Shown: positions 34,461 to 43,534, counted from the stretch's first letter. The stretch is 53,907 nt of DNA from Rhodobacteraceae bacterium UBA3069 (GCA_002366795.1 DFBX01000089.1:1-53907); one strand, 5' to 3'. Translations and numbers: made by a program. Notes: a model not told the origin generated them from the letters alone.

Positions 34461-34550
34461 CCCGCGCCCTTGGGCGCGGGCCACGCCCAACCCTGAATGC
34501 GGGCTGCAAGGCCCGTCTTGAAGGGGCGGGAGCGTCCCTTTCTCGCAAGG
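34461..34550 (+). repeat. roughly 90-base repeat, copy A
   Basis: Begins CCCGCGCCCTTGGGCGCGGG CCACGCCCAACCCTGAATGC, then GGGC...GGGGCGGGAGCG. The copy at 35696-35780 has the same order of blocks with scattered substitutions. The left end forms a GC-rich hairpin (CCCGCGCC/GGGCGCGGG). Both copies are in the same orientation and flank the ion-channel gene. Confidence 0.75.
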
Positions 34551-34678
34551 CATATCTGCTGGACAAGTGCCCGACGGCTTTCGCGATGCGGGGCGTGGCC
34601 GGGGCTCTGGCCCCCGCAACGGATTGCATCCGCAATCCGCAGCTTCCCCCGTCTGGCGCCCGTGGCACGCGCAGTGGC

Positions 34679-35446
34679 TTAAACCTGCCCCTCGGTCTCG
34701 ATATGGATCACGCGCCCGCAATGTTTGCAATGCACCGCGTCCGCATCATGCAGCACCAGCCCGCAAGAGGGGCAGGGCTGGCGCACCTTTGCGGGGCGCA
34801 GCAGCACCTGCATCAGCCGCAGGAACAGCGTCGTGCCAAAGATCATCACCGTCACCGACAGCATCCTGCCGGATGTGCCTGCGGGTGTGATATCGCCGAA
34901 CCCGGTCGTGGTCAGGGTCGTGACCGTGAAATACAGCGCATCGGCGTAATTGTTGATCTCGGGGTTGGTGGCGTGTTGGAAGGCATAGATCAGGCCGGTC
35001 ATCACGAAGATGAACACCAACAGGTTGATCGTCGCCAGCGTGATATCGCGGTAGCGGTTGAAGAAGGCGAAGTCCTTGGCCAGGCGGTCCATCAGCTGAT
35101 AGCTGTGGAGCAATCGAACTGTCCGCAACACCCGCAAAAAGCCCAACCCCTCGCCCGCCACCGGCGCCAGGAACGAGATCAGCGCGGCGATTTCGGCGAT
35201 GGTGAAGGGGCGGGTCATGAACCGCCAGCGGCGGTTGGAAATCCAGAGCCGCGCGGAAAAGTCGATCAGGATGACGACGCCGAACAGTGCGTCGATCACC
35301 TCGACCGTCATGCCATGCATGGTAAATGACGTTCCCACGACAAACAGGATCGCGGTGATGTCAAAGGCCAGAAGCCCATAGCGAAAGCGGTGGGCGCGCG
35401 GGGTTTCGCCCTCGTAAAGCTCAGTCAGAGTTGTGCGCAGGGACAT
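34679..35446 (-). CDS. voltage-sensor-type potassium channel with C-terminal zinc ribbon
   Basis: A 255-residue inner-membrane ion channel. Segments S1-S4 cover about residues 22-118, with S4 arginines in RVLRTVRLL (Arg105, 108, 111). The pore is TVTTLTTTGFGDITP, with filter Thr-Thr-Gly-Phe-Gly-Asp at 180-185; the usual TVGYGD is replaced by TTGFGD, a form found in prokaryotic K+ channels. After S6 comes CPSCG (Cys225, 228) and CKHCG (Cys240, 243), a zinc ribbon in place of an RCK domain. The start ATG is at 35444-35446. Convergent with ccmG and isolated between two repeat copies. Confidence 0.85.
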   Translation of the reverse strand: MSLRTTLTELYEGETPRAHRFRYGLLAFDITAILFVVGTSFTMHGMTVEVIDALFGVVILIDFSARLWISNRRWRFMTRPFTIAEIAALISFLAPVAGEGLGFLRVLRTVRLLHSYQLMDRLAKDFAFFNRYRDITLATINLLVFIFVMTGLIYAFQHATNPEINNYADALYFTVTTLTTTGFGDITPAGTSGRMLSVTVMIFGTTLFLRLMQVLLRPAKVRQPCPSCGLVLHDADAVHCKHCGRVIHIETEGQV

Positions 35447-35518
35447 GGGGCCAAACTACCGTCGGATATTCTTGAACCAGCGTTTTAGGCGCAATTGGCC
35501 GATCAATCCAGAGCGGGC

Positions 35519-35635
35519 TTAACCCCAAAGCGCCAGCAGCAGCGGCGGTAGCAGCCAAATCGCTTCGGACGGCGGCAGGTGAATGGCTCGGGCTAGGGCG
35601 CGCGGCTGGGGGCGCTTTGCGGGATTTTTTGTCAT
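35519..35635 (-). CDS. possible small membrane-associated protein (38 aa)
   Basis: MTKNPAKRPQPRALARAIHL then PPSEAIWLLPPLLLALWG: a basic N-terminus followed by a short hydrophobic C-terminus. This two-part pattern is plausible for a small inner-membrane protein, and the frame is clean to a TAA-like stop, but there is no strong ribosome site and the size gives little statistical support. Confidence 0.35.
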   Translation of the reverse strand: MTKNPAKRPQPRALARAIHLPPSEAIWLLPPLLLALWG

Positions 35636-35695
35636 GCCATGAGCGTGGCATGGGTTGGTTAAATTAGCTTTACCGTCGCAGGGCCGCGCCCCGGA

Positions 35696-35780
35696 CCCGC
35701 GCCTTTGGCGCGGGCCACGCCCAACGCCGAATGCGGGCGCCAGCCCGGATTGAGGGGGCGGGAGCGCCCTTTTGTGGCAA
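35696..35780 (+). repeat. roughly 90-base repeat, copy B
   Basis: CCCGCGCCTTTGGCGCGGGC CACGCCCAACGCCGAATGCG followed by GGGGGCGGGAGCGCCC. It is the second copy of the element at 34461-34550, same orientation, 1.2 kb away on the other side of the channel gene. Confidence 0.75.
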
Positions 35781-35833
35781 TGCACCAGGAGGCAAGCCGC
35801 GTGATCGAAGCTTGCGCGGGCGTGGCTTTGTAC

Positions 35834-35876
35834 AAATGCAAAACGCCCCGGCGTATGGCCGGGGCGTTTTGCATTT
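35834..35876 (-). terminator. intrinsic terminator of acnA
   Basis: A 19-bp perfect stem (AAATGCAAAACGCCCCGGC with its reverse complement) and five-base loop; read on the minus strand it ends in GTTTTGCATTTG. It starts 12 bases past the acnA stop. The A/T-flanked symmetry would allow termination in both directions. Confidence 0.9.
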
Positions 35877-35888
35877 TATCGCAATCGC

Positions 35889-38639
35889 TTACGACTTGGC
35901 GAGGTTGCGCAGCACGTAATGCAGCACGCCGCCGTTTTCGACATATTCGATCTCGGGCGCGGTATCGATCCGGCACTTGATCTGGATGGTCTTGGTCGAG
36001 CCATCTGCAAAGGTGATGTGGCAGGGCACGACCGACTGCGGTTTCAGATCGCCTGCCAGACCTTCGATCGACACGGTCTCTTCGCCGGTCAGACCCAGCG
36101 ATTTGCGGTTGTCGCCGCCGATGAATTCGAACGGGATCACGCCCATACCAACCAGGTTGGAGCGGTGGATACGCTCGAAATTCTCGGCGATCACGGCCTT
36201 GACGCCCAGCAGGGCGGTGCCTTTCGCGGCCCAGTCACGGGACGAACCCGCGCCATATTGTTCGCCCGCGAAGATTACCAGCGGGGTACCGGCATCCTGA
36301 TAGGCCATCGAGGCGTCGTAGATGGTGGTCTGAGCGCCATCGGGACCCTTGGTAAAGCCGCCTTCGACGCCATCCAGCATCTCATTTTTGATGCGAATGT
36401 TGGCAAAGGTGCCGCGCATCATGACTTCGTGGTTGCCGCGGCGCGAACCGTAGGAGTTGAATTCACGCACCGGCACACCGTTTTCGGTCAGGTATTGACC
36501 GGCGGGGGTTTCGGGTTTGAACGAGCCGGCGGGCGAGATGTGGTCGGTGGTGACCATGTCGCCAAGGATCGCGAGTACTTTCGCACCGTTGATGTCTGAA
36601 ATCACGCCCTTTTCCTTGCCCATGCCCTGGAAATAGGGCGGGTTCTGGATGTAGGTCGATTCCGCCGGCCAGTCGTAGGTTTCCCCTTCCGAGGTTTCCA
36701 CGCCTTGCCATTTGTCGTCGCCTTTGAAGACGTCTGCATATTTGGACAGGAACGCCTCGCGCGTCACAACCTTGTCCACCAAGTCGGAAATTTCCTTGTT
36801 GGTGGGCCACAGGTCTTTCAGGTAGACATCCTTGCCGTCCGGCGTCTGTGCGACCGGTTCGGACGTGATGTCGATGTTCATGTCACCTGCCAGCGCATAG
36901 GCCACCACAAGCGGCGGCGAGGCCAGATAGTTGGCGCGCACGTCGGGCGAAATGCGACCTTCGAAGTTGCGGTTGCCCGACAGGACCGAGGTGGCGATCA
37001 GGTCGTTGTCGTTGATCGCCTTCGAGATTTCCGGTTGCAGCGGGCCAGAGTTGCCGATGCAGGTGGTGCAGCCGTAACCGACCAGGTTGAAGCCGATGGC
37101 GTCCAGATCCTCTTGCAGGCCTGCGGCCTCAAGATATTCGGTCACGACCTGACTGCCCGGCGCAAGCGAGGTTTTCACCCAGGGTTTCCGGTCCAGCCCC
37201 AGTTCGCGTGCCTTGCGGGCCACCAGACCTGCGCCGATCATCACGTAGGGGTTCGACGTGTTGGTGCAGGAGGTGATCGAGGCGATCACGACAGAGCCGT
37301 CGCGCAGCTCGTAATCCTCGCCCTCGACCGCAGCCGATTTGTGCAGGTTCACGGATTTGGTCGCGACCGGGCCTTCGTCTGCCATGTCCTTGGCATCGGC
37401 CGAGATGTCGATGCCGCGATATTCGGCAACCACGTTCGAGAATGCCGGGGCAGCAGCGGTCAGCGGAACGTAGTCTTGCGGGCGTTTCGGGCCGGAAATC
37501 GCGGGCACGATGGTGCCCATGTCCAGTTCCAGCGTGGAGGAATAGATCGGTGCGTAATCCGCATCGCGCCACATGCCGTTTTCCTTGGCATAGGCTTCGA
37601 CCAGCGCGATACGCGCCTCGTCGCGGCCGGTATTCTTGAGGTAACGGATGGTCTCGCCGTCGATCGGAAAGAAGCCGCAGGTTGCGCCATATTCCGGTGC
37701 CATGTTGGCGATGGTGGCACGGTCGGCCAGCGGCAGGTGATCCAGGCCGGGGCCGTAGAATTCAACGAATTTGCCGACCACGCCATGGGCGCGCAGCATT
37801 TCGACGACCTTCAACACAAGGTCGGTGCCGGTGGTGCCTTCGACCATTTCGCCGGTCAGCTTGAAGCCGACAACCTCGGGGATCAGCATGGAAATCGGCT
37901 GACCCAGCATCGCGGCCTCTGCCTCGATCCCGCCAACGCCCCAGCCCAGAACGGCGGTGCCGTTGACCATGGTGGTGTGGCTGTCGGTGCCGACCAGCGT
38001 GTCGGGGTATGCAACCTGTTCGCCGTTCTGATCCGCATCGGACCATACGGTTTGCGCCAGATATTCAAGGTTGACCTGGTGGCAGATGCCGGTGCCCGGC
38101 GGCACAACGCGGAAGTTGTTGAACGCGCCCTGACCCCATTTCAGGAACTGGTAGCGTTCCATGTTCCGCTCGTATTCGCGGTCAACGTTCATCTGGAACG
38201 CGCGCGGATTGCCGAATTCGTCGATCATGACAGAGTGGTCGATGACCAAGTCAACCGGGTTCAGCGGGTTGATCTTCTGTGCATCGCCGCCCAGTGCCTT
38301 GATGCCGTCACGCATGGCAGCCAGATCAACTACGGCGGGAACGCCGGTGAAATCCTGCATCAGCACGCGGGCGGGGCGGTATGCGATCTCGCGCGGGTTC
38401 TTGCCGCCCTTGGTCGCCCATTCGCCGAAGGCCTTGATGTCATCGACCGACACGGAAAAACCGCCGTCTTCGAAACGCAGCATGTTTTCCAGCACCACTT
38501 TCAGTGCGGCTGGCAGTTTCGTGAAATCGCCTAGCCCGGCTTCCTGCGCGGCAGGGATCGAGTAATAGGCAATGGTGCTGCCGCCCGCTGTAAGCGTGCG
38601 CCGCGTTTTCGCGGTATCTTGTCCGACGGTGATGGGCAT
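35889..38639 (-). CDS. acnA: aconitate hydratase A
   Basis: A 916-residue cytoplasmic [4Fe-4S] enzyme of the TCA cycle, isomerising citrate to isocitrate through cis-aconitate. Cluster cysteines lie in IASITSCTNTSNP (about residue 456) and VGYGCTTCIGNSGP (about 522 and 525). The substrate-binding segments VGTDSHTTMVNG, FNSYGSRRGNHEVMMRG and GAGSSRDWAAKG are all present. ATG 38637-38639 with AAGGGAGG upstream. It is the single large gene after the ccm cluster, the usual Rhodobacteraceae order, and has its own strong terminator. Confidence 0.97.
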   Translation of the reverse strand: MPITVGQDTAKTRRTLTAGGSTIAYYSIPAAQEAGLGDFTKLPAALKVVLENMLRFEDGGFSVSVDDIKAFGEWATKGGKNPREIAYRPARVLMQDFTGVPAVVDLAAMRDGIKALGGDAQKINPLNPVDLVIDHSVMIDEFGNPRAFQMNVDREYERNMERYQFLKWGQGAFNNFRVVPPGTGICHQVNLEYLAQTVWSDADQNGEQVAYPDTLVGTDSHTTMVNGTAVLGWGVGGIEAEAAMLGQPISMLIPEVVGFKLTGEMVEGTTGTDLVLKVVEMLRAHGVVGKFVEFYGPGLDHLPLADRATIANMAPEYGATCGFFPIDGETIRYLKNTGRDEARIALVEAYAKENGMWRDADYAPIYSSTLELDMGTIVPAISGPKRPQDYVPLTAAAPAFSNVVAEYRGIDISADAKDMADEGPVATKSVNLHKSAAVEGEDYELRDGSVVIASITSCTNTSNPYVMIGAGLVARKARELGLDRKPWVKTSLAPGSQVVTEYLEAAGLQEDLDAIGFNLVGYGCTTCIGNSGPLQPEISKAINDNDLIATSVLSGNRNFEGRISPDVRANYLASPPLVVAYALAGDMNIDITSEPVAQTPDGKDVYLKDLWPTNKEISDLVDKVVTREAFLSKYADVFKGDDKWQGVETSEGETYDWPAESTYIQNPPYFQGMGKEKGVISDINGAKVLAILGDMVTTDHISPAGSFKPETPAGQYLTENGVPVREFNSYGSRRGNHEVMMRGTFANIRIKNEMLDGVEGGFTKGPDGAQTTIYDASMAYQDAGTPLVIFAGEQYGAGSSRDWAAKGTALLGVKAVIAENFERIHRSNLVGMGVIPFEFIGGDNRKSLGLTGEETVSIEGLAGDLKPQSVVPCHITFADGSTKTIQIKCRIDTAPEIEYVENGGVLHYVLRNLAKS

Positions 38640-38912
38640 GGTGGCCTCCCTTTATCAATGGGATTGAGGGGTGTTGCTGGCCAAGCTAATGCCGCATGTC
38701 GCCGCGTCATTCAATAGGGGAATGGCTCGTTTGTATACCATTGCACACATTTTTGGGGAAAGTTTCGCCGTGCGGGTGGCTCTTCGCGGCATATAGGGGC
38801 AATCACGGGGTGTTGAGCCGGGCACCGGGCCACCTGACAAAACATTGATTGGTCATTACAGGCACGCTTGGCTAGGCATGTTGAGGAATAAAACGACAAG
38901 GACGTAGGGCGC

Positions 38913-39638
38913 ATGATGCGACGCATGATGGCGATGCTGGCCGTGGGTGTTCTAGGCGGGGTTTTCGGCGGCTTGACCGCGCCGCAGGCAAAAGCCGACC
39001 CCGTGGTGATAGAGCTTTATACCTCGCAGGGCTGTTCCAGCTGCCCGCCCGCCGATGCCTACATGACCGAACTGGCCGCGCGCGATGACGTGATCGCCCT
39101 GTCGCTGCATGTCGATTACTGGGATTACATCGGCTGGAAAGACAGTTTCGGCAGCCCACATTTCACCGCCCGTCAAAAGGCCTATGCCCGCGCGGCGGGC
39201 GAACGCTCGGTCTATACGCCCCAGATGATCGTGGGCGGGGCAGAGCGCGTGGTCGGCAACCATCCGCGCGACCTTGGGCTGTTGATCCGCAAACACGCTG
39301 CCCGCCCCGATCCGGTGAAGATGGAACTGGTGCGCGGGGGTGGCAAGCTGACCATCCGCGCCCGTGCTGTGGGGCAGATTTCCGGGCCGGTGGCGGTGCA
39401 ACTGGTGCGCTACATCCCCTCGGCCTCGGTCCGCATCAAACGCGGGGAAAACGCAGGCCGCGTGATCGACTATTCAAACATCGTCACCGAATGGCAGCAC
39501 ATTGGCGAATGGGACGGGCAGGGGCCGCTTGCCCTGAGCGTTCCGGTCAGCGGCAGCGACCCCGTCGTGGTGATCCTGCAAGGCAAAGCGGGCAAGAAAG
39601 GCCCCGGGCTGGTGTTGGCTGCGGCGCAGCTGCGCTAG
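38913..39638 (+). CDS. secreted DUF1223 thioredoxin-like protein
   Basis: A 241-residue periplasmic protein. Signal peptide MMRRMMAMLAVGVLGGVFGG continuing to about QAKA, then VIELYTSQGCSSCPPADAYM with Cys41 and Cys44, a glutaredoxin/thioredoxin-like CxxC at the end of the first strand. HVDYWDYIGWKDSFGSP and VYTPQMIVGG are the other DUF1223 blocks. A role in thiol redox is likely but unproven. ATG 38913 (or 38916). Its TAG stop shares the palindrome CTAG with the stop of the convergent EamA gene, so the two coding regions overlap by four bases. Confidence 0.85.
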   Translation: MMRRMMAMLAVGVLGGVFGGLTAPQAKADPVVIELYTSQGCSSCPPADAYMTELAARDDVIALSLHVDYWDYIGWKDSFGSPHFTARQKAYARAAGERSVYTPQMIVGGAERVVGNHPRDLGLLIRKHAARPDPVKMELVRGGGKLTIRARAVGQISGPVAVQLVRYIPSASVRIKRGENAGRVIDYSNIVTEWQHIGEWDGQGPLALSVPVSGSDPVVVILQGKAGKKGPGLVLAAAQLR

Positions 39639-40516
39639 GTGGGCTTGGCCGGCTCGGTTGAAAAAGTCTCGCGATACCAGACATATATGCCGGCGGTCAC
39701 GATGACGGAGGCGCCGACCACGGTCCAGATATCCGGCCATTCGCGAAAGAATACCGCGCCCCAGACGGTTGCGAATATCAGCCCTGTATAGGCGAAGGGC
39801 GCCAACATTCCGGCCTCTCCCATCGACAGGGCGCGGATCAAGCACAATTGGGACAGCGTGCCGCATCCCGCAATGGCCAGCATCAGCAGGATCGCGGTGC
39901 CATCGGGCCGGACCCAGTAGAACGGGATGATCGCGCTCATCACCACCGCGCCGAATATCGCCGTGTACAAGAGCGAGGTCCAGTTGCTGTCGTTATGCGA
40001 GACGAAGCGCGTGACGATGTTATAGCCCGAGTAGCTGAAGGCGGCGATCAGTGGCAGCAGCGCCCAGGGCGAGAAGACCGCCGCGCCGGGCCGGATGATG
40101 ATCAGCGCCGCCACCATCGAAACGCCGATGCCAATCAGGCGGCGCGGGCCGATCTGCTCGCCCAGGAACAGGGCGGCGCCAAGGGTGATCAGCACCGGGT
40201 TCAGGTCTATGATCGCCGTCGCCTCGGCCAGGCCGATGTTGGCCACGCCGAAGAAAAAGCAGCCCGTTCCGATCAGCAAAAAGACCGACCGCAACAATTG
40301 CAGCCAAGGATGGCGCGTGCGCATGGCGGTGGGCAGGTGGCGGTTGATCAGCAGCAAAACCACAAGGCATTGCCCTGTGTAGCGCACCCAGATCGCCGGA
40401 ACCGCGCCGACGCGGGGCGCCAGCCCCTTGGCGCACGCATCCATGGCCGAGAAGAAGAATATCGCGGTGATCATCAAAAGGATCGCCTGAGCACGGGGGC
40501 TGAGCCGGGAAAACAT
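39635..40516 (-). CDS. EamA-family (DMT superfamily) transporter
   Basis: A 293-residue membrane protein with ten hydrophobic segments in two EamA repeats (first about residues 10-140 with DLNPVLITLGAALFLGEQIG, second about 150-285 with FAYTGLIFATVWGAVFFREW). The family exports amino acids or other metabolites (RhaT/YdcZ group); the substrate cannot be told. ATG 40514-40516; TAG stop overlapping the DUF1223 stop. Followed upstream by about 220 bases with no gene before fliG ends. Confidence 0.85.
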   Translation of the reverse strand: MFSRLSPRAQAILLMITAIFFFSAMDACAKGLAPRVGAVPAIWVRYTGQCLVVLLLINRHLPTAMRTRHPWLQLLRSVFLLIGTGCFFFGVANIGLAEATAIIDLNPVLITLGAALFLGEQIGPRRLIGIGVSMVAALIIIRPGAAVFSPWALLPLIAAFSYSGYNIVTRFVSHNDSNWTSLLYTAIFGAVVMSAIIPFYWVRPDGTAILLMLAIAGCGTLSQLCLIRALSMGEAGMLAPFAYTGLIFATVWGAVFFREWPDIWTVVGASVIVTAGIYVWYRETFSTEPAKPT

Positions 40517-40732
40517 GGATGCTCCGGTTGGGTGGTGGACAGTGTCAATCAGACCGCGACGCTAGGGTGCGGCGGCGGGACTGTCCAGACAGGCCGGGAT
40601 GATCGGGGAGTTTTTCAATCAGGGCGCGAATGGTTGCGGCATGCGAAGGGGCGGGCAGGGCTGATTTTCCGGCGGTTTCGCGGCAGCAGGCATCGGGTCA
40701 TGTCCTATGAAGCCCGCGTTTACGGGATGGGA

Positions 40733-41803
40733 TCAATCCTCGTCCTCCTCGCCCTCATCGTCGCCCGAACGGAGCATGATTTCGCCATTCGCTTCCAGTT
40801 CGCGGATTGCGCCGACCACTTCGGTCATTGCCTCTTCGGCGTCCTTGGCTTTGATCTTCCCTTTTTCCTCGATCTGTTCGCGCAACCCGTCCGCCATGCG
40901 CGAGGACATGTTGGACAGGATGAATTCGACGGCCTTCGCCTCCATCTCGGCGGTGGCGCCGCCCATGGCGACCACCAGAACATCGCCATCCACGGCGCGT
41001 GTGATCTTGGACACGTCGCGCGGGTCCAGACGCTGGGGGATGTTGGCGAAGGTGAAGATCGCCTTGCGAACACGGTCGGCAAAGGGTTTGTCGGTCTCGT
41101 CCAGCCCTTCCAGAACATCCTCGCGCGTGTTGGCGGGCGAGAAGTTGAGGATCGCGCCCACCCGTTCTTCGGGCACGTCCACAAAGGCGCGTTCGGGGCG
41201 CATATCCATCTGTCCGGCAAGGGAAATTCCGATCCGGTCCACAGCTTCGGGGGTGACTTGCCCGGTCAGGGATACCGCGTAGGTGATGCGCCGCGCCTTG
41301 GCGCCTGGCAGCTTGCCAAGCACCGCCGCAGCCTTGCCCACATCCAGCTTGGACAGGACGACCGCCGCTACCTCGATCGCTTCGTTTTCAAGGATGGGGA
41401 TGAGCTGCTCGATCTCCAGCTCGCGCAGGCGGGTCCATGGATCGCCGGACTGGCGCACGCCCGCCTCCTTGCGCAGGCGCGCGGCGGTCTGTGGGCTGAT
41501 CTTGCCGTCCAGCGCGGCCAGCGCACCGGCCAGTCCACGGGGGAAGATCACGCCGACCTCTTCCAGCTGGTCGGCGAACTCATCCACCACGTTCTGCAAG
41601 GTTTCGCGGTCTACATAGCGCATGGACCCCATTTGCTGGGTCAGGCTGGCCTGCAAATCCTCGGGCAATTCAACGAGAGGCACATCGGTGCCTTCGTTGA
41701 CCAGCAGCCGCACGATGATCGCGGCCTTTTGCCGGCGGCTGAGATGCGCGCCGCCGCCGCCCATCGGGCCGCTAAGGCTGGCAATCGGTGTCAGACTGTT
41801 CAT
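40733..41803 (-). CDS. fliG: flagellar motor switch protein FliG
   Basis: A 356-residue component of the flagellar C-ring that couples the stator to rotation. N-domain SRRQKAAIIVRLLVNEG, middle domain with PEERVGAILNFSPANTREDV (related to the usual EHPQ region), and C-domain with AMGGATAEMEAKAVEFILSN and MSSRMADGLREQIEEKGKIK containing the charged torque-generating residues. The tail is acidic (SGDDEGEEDED). ATG 41801-41803 with GAGGGA upstream; a TTG at 41815 is less likely. No other flagellar gene is in the window: the gene stands alone, as in many Rhodobacteraceae, apart from the main flagellar cluster. Confidence 0.9.
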   Translation of the reverse strand: MNSLTPIASLSGPMGGGGAHLSRRQKAAIIVRLLVNEGTDVPLVELPEDLQASLTQQMGSMRYVDRETLQNVVDEFADQLEEVGVIFPRGLAGALAALDGKISPQTAARLRKEAGVRQSGDPWTRLRELEIEQLIPILENEAIEVAAVVLSKLDVGKAAAVLGKLPGAKARRITYAVSLTGQVTPEAVDRIGISLAGQMDMRPERAFVDVPEERVGAILNFSPANTREDVLEGLDETDKPFADRVRKAIFTFANIPQRLDPRDVSKITRAVDGDVLVVAMGGATAEMEAKAVEFILSNMSSRMADGLREQIEEKGKIKAKDAEEAMTEVVGAIRELEANGEIMLRSGDDEGEEDED

Positions 41804-41889
41804 GCTGTCCCTCAATCCGTATCAAGGGCCAGTCTAGTGCGATAAGGGTGAACAAACCCTTTCGTTCTGCATGAGCTAAACGTCTAAAT

Positions 41890-42030
41890 TCAGCTGGATA
41901 CCTGTTTTGTACAGGTCTTGGCGTCGTTGTCCCAGACCATGCCTTCGCTGCAGAACATTGATGTCGGGCCCGCATACACCGAATCACGCGAAACCGCGAA
42001 ACCAAAGCAAAAGGCGCGATCCCTGCGGGC
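41890..42030 (-). pseudogene. fragment of a small Cys-containing secreted protein
   Basis: The frame ends MFCSEGMVWDNDAKTCTKQVSS. The CxxGxxWDxxxxxC spacing looks like the C-terminal half of small secreted proteins with a chitin-binding-like disulfide motif that often follow purB in Rhodobacteraceae. There is no signal peptide and no believable start upstream; the frame runs back into purB antisense-free coding sequence in another frame. Probably a remnant. Limits are approximate. Confidence 0.3.
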
Positions 42031-42064
42031 CGCGCCTTGCCAGGTTTTCGTGCGGTTGCGCGCC

Positions 42065-43372
42065 TTAGCTTTCGCCGAAGACCCGTTTGAAAATCGTGTC
42101 CACGTGCTTGGTATGATAATCCATGTCGAATTTTTCGTTGATGGCGTCCACGCCAAGGGCCGCCACCACGTCCTTGTCGGCCAGCAACTGTTCGCGGAAA
42201 TCGACACGATCTTCCCAGACCTTCAGCGCGTTACGTTGCACCATGGCATAGGCGTCTTCGCGCGAAACACCGGCTTGGGTCAGGGCCAGCAGCACCCGCT
42301 GCGACATCACCAGGCCGGGGAATTTGTTCATGTTGGCCAGCATGTTATCGGGGAAGATCAGCATCTTCTCGATCACGCCGGTCAGGCGGGCCAGCGCGAA
42401 ATCCAGCGTGATGGTCGCATCGGGGCCGATGCCGCGTTCCACAGAGGAATGCGAGATGTCGCGCTCGTGCCAAAGCGCCACGTTTTCCATTGCGGGGATC
42501 ACGGTCATGCGCACGAGGCGCGCCAGACCGGTCAGGTTTTCGGTCAGGACGGGGTTTTTCTTGTGCGGCATGGCCGAAGAGCCCTTTTGCCCCATCGAGA
42601 AGAATTCCGCCCCTTCCAGCACCTCGGTGCGCTGCATGTGGCGGATTTCGATGGCCACGTTTTCGATCGACGAGGCGATCACGCCCAAGGTGGCAAAGAA
42701 CATGGCGTGACGGTCGCGTGGGATGACTTGCGTGGAAATCGGTTCGGGCGACAGGCTCAGCTTGGCGCAGACGTGTTCCTCGACCCGTGGGTCGATGTTG
42801 GCAAAGGTGCCAACCGCGCCGGAAATCGCGCCGGTGGCCACCTCTTCGCGGGCCTGTTTCAGGCGGGCAAGGTTGCGGTCCATTTCGGCGTAGAAGCGGG
42901 CAAAGGTCAGGCCCATGGTGGTCGGTTCGGCGTGGATACCGTGAGAGCGGCCCACGCGCACGGTCATTTTGTGTTCCATCGCGCGTTTTTTCAGCGCGGC
43001 CAGCAGCCCCTGCACATCGGCGATCAGGATATCGGCGGCGCGGATAAGCTGCACGTTCAGGCAGGTGTCCAGCACATCCGAGGAGGTCATGCCCTGATGC
43101 ACGAAACGCGCTTCTTCGCTGCCCACATGTTCGGCCAGATGGGTCAGGAAGGCGATCACGTCATGCTTGGTCACGGCCTCGATTTCATCAATGCGGGCCA
43201 CGTCGAATTCCACGTCCTTGGCTTTCCAGACGGCATCGGCATTCTCGCGCGGGATCACGCCCAGATCGGCCATCGCGTCGCAGGCGTACGCCTCGATCTC
43301 GTACCAGATCTTGAACTTGGTGGCGGGCTCCCAGATGGCAACCATTTCGGGACGGGAATAACGGGGGATCAT
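42065..43372 (-). CDS. purB: adenylosuccinate lyase
   Basis: A 435-residue enzyme of purine synthesis that removes fumarate from SAICAR and from adenylosuccinate. The fumarase-superfamily signature is GSSAMPHKKNP (about residues 262-272) carrying the flexible catalytic Ser; other sites are QGMTSSDVLDTC and GRSHGIHAEPTTMG with the catalytic His. ATG 43370-43372. Convergent with nothing downstream except the small remnant. Typical bacterial PurB length. Confidence 0.96.
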   Translation of the reverse strand: MIPRYSRPEMVAIWEPATKFKIWYEIEAYACDAMADLGVIPRENADAVWKAKDVEFDVARIDEIEAVTKHDVIAFLTHLAEHVGSEEARFVHQGMTSSDVLDTCLNVQLIRAADILIADVQGLLAALKKRAMEHKMTVRVGRSHGIHAEPTTMGLTFARFYAEMDRNLARLKQAREEVATGAISGAVGTFANIDPRVEEHVCAKLSLSPEPISTQVIPRDRHAMFFATLGVIASSIENVAIEIRHMQRTEVLEGAEFFSMGQKGSSAMPHKKNPVLTENLTGLARLVRMTVIPAMENVALWHERDISHSSVERGIGPDATITLDFALARLTGVIEKMLIFPDNMLANMNKFPGLVMSQRVLLALTQAGVSREDAYAMVQRNALKVWEDRVDFREQLLADKDVVAALGVDAINEKFDMDYHTKHVDTIFKRVFGES

Positions 43373-43534
43373 AAGCAGCGCCTTTGTTGCAAGGATTTCG
43401 GGTTCGCGCGGGGTTTAGCCCGTCATTGCCGTGACGACAAGCGGGCAGAAGATGGGGCGGCGGTTCGTCCTGCACAGCCGCGCTTGGCGGCGGGGGCACC
43501 TGCCGCTAGATTGCGCGGCAAAAGGGGGGGGCGC

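Larger units (their letters stand above)
35447..35888. other. 442-base region between the channel gene and acnA
   Basis: Holds a possible small gene (35519-35635, minus), one copy of the 90-base repeat (35696-35780) and the acnA terminator (35834-35876). The rest shows no coding pattern I can support. Confidence 0.5.

Noticed and set aside
35834..35876. Long perfect palindrome near acnA as a possible mobile or CRISPR-like element
   Set aside because: Its place just after the acnA stop and the flanking T-run make it a terminator; single copy.
36705..38534. 600-codon open frame opposite acnA
   Set aside because: Acn is unmistakable on the minus strand; the antisense frame has no motif or ribosome site.
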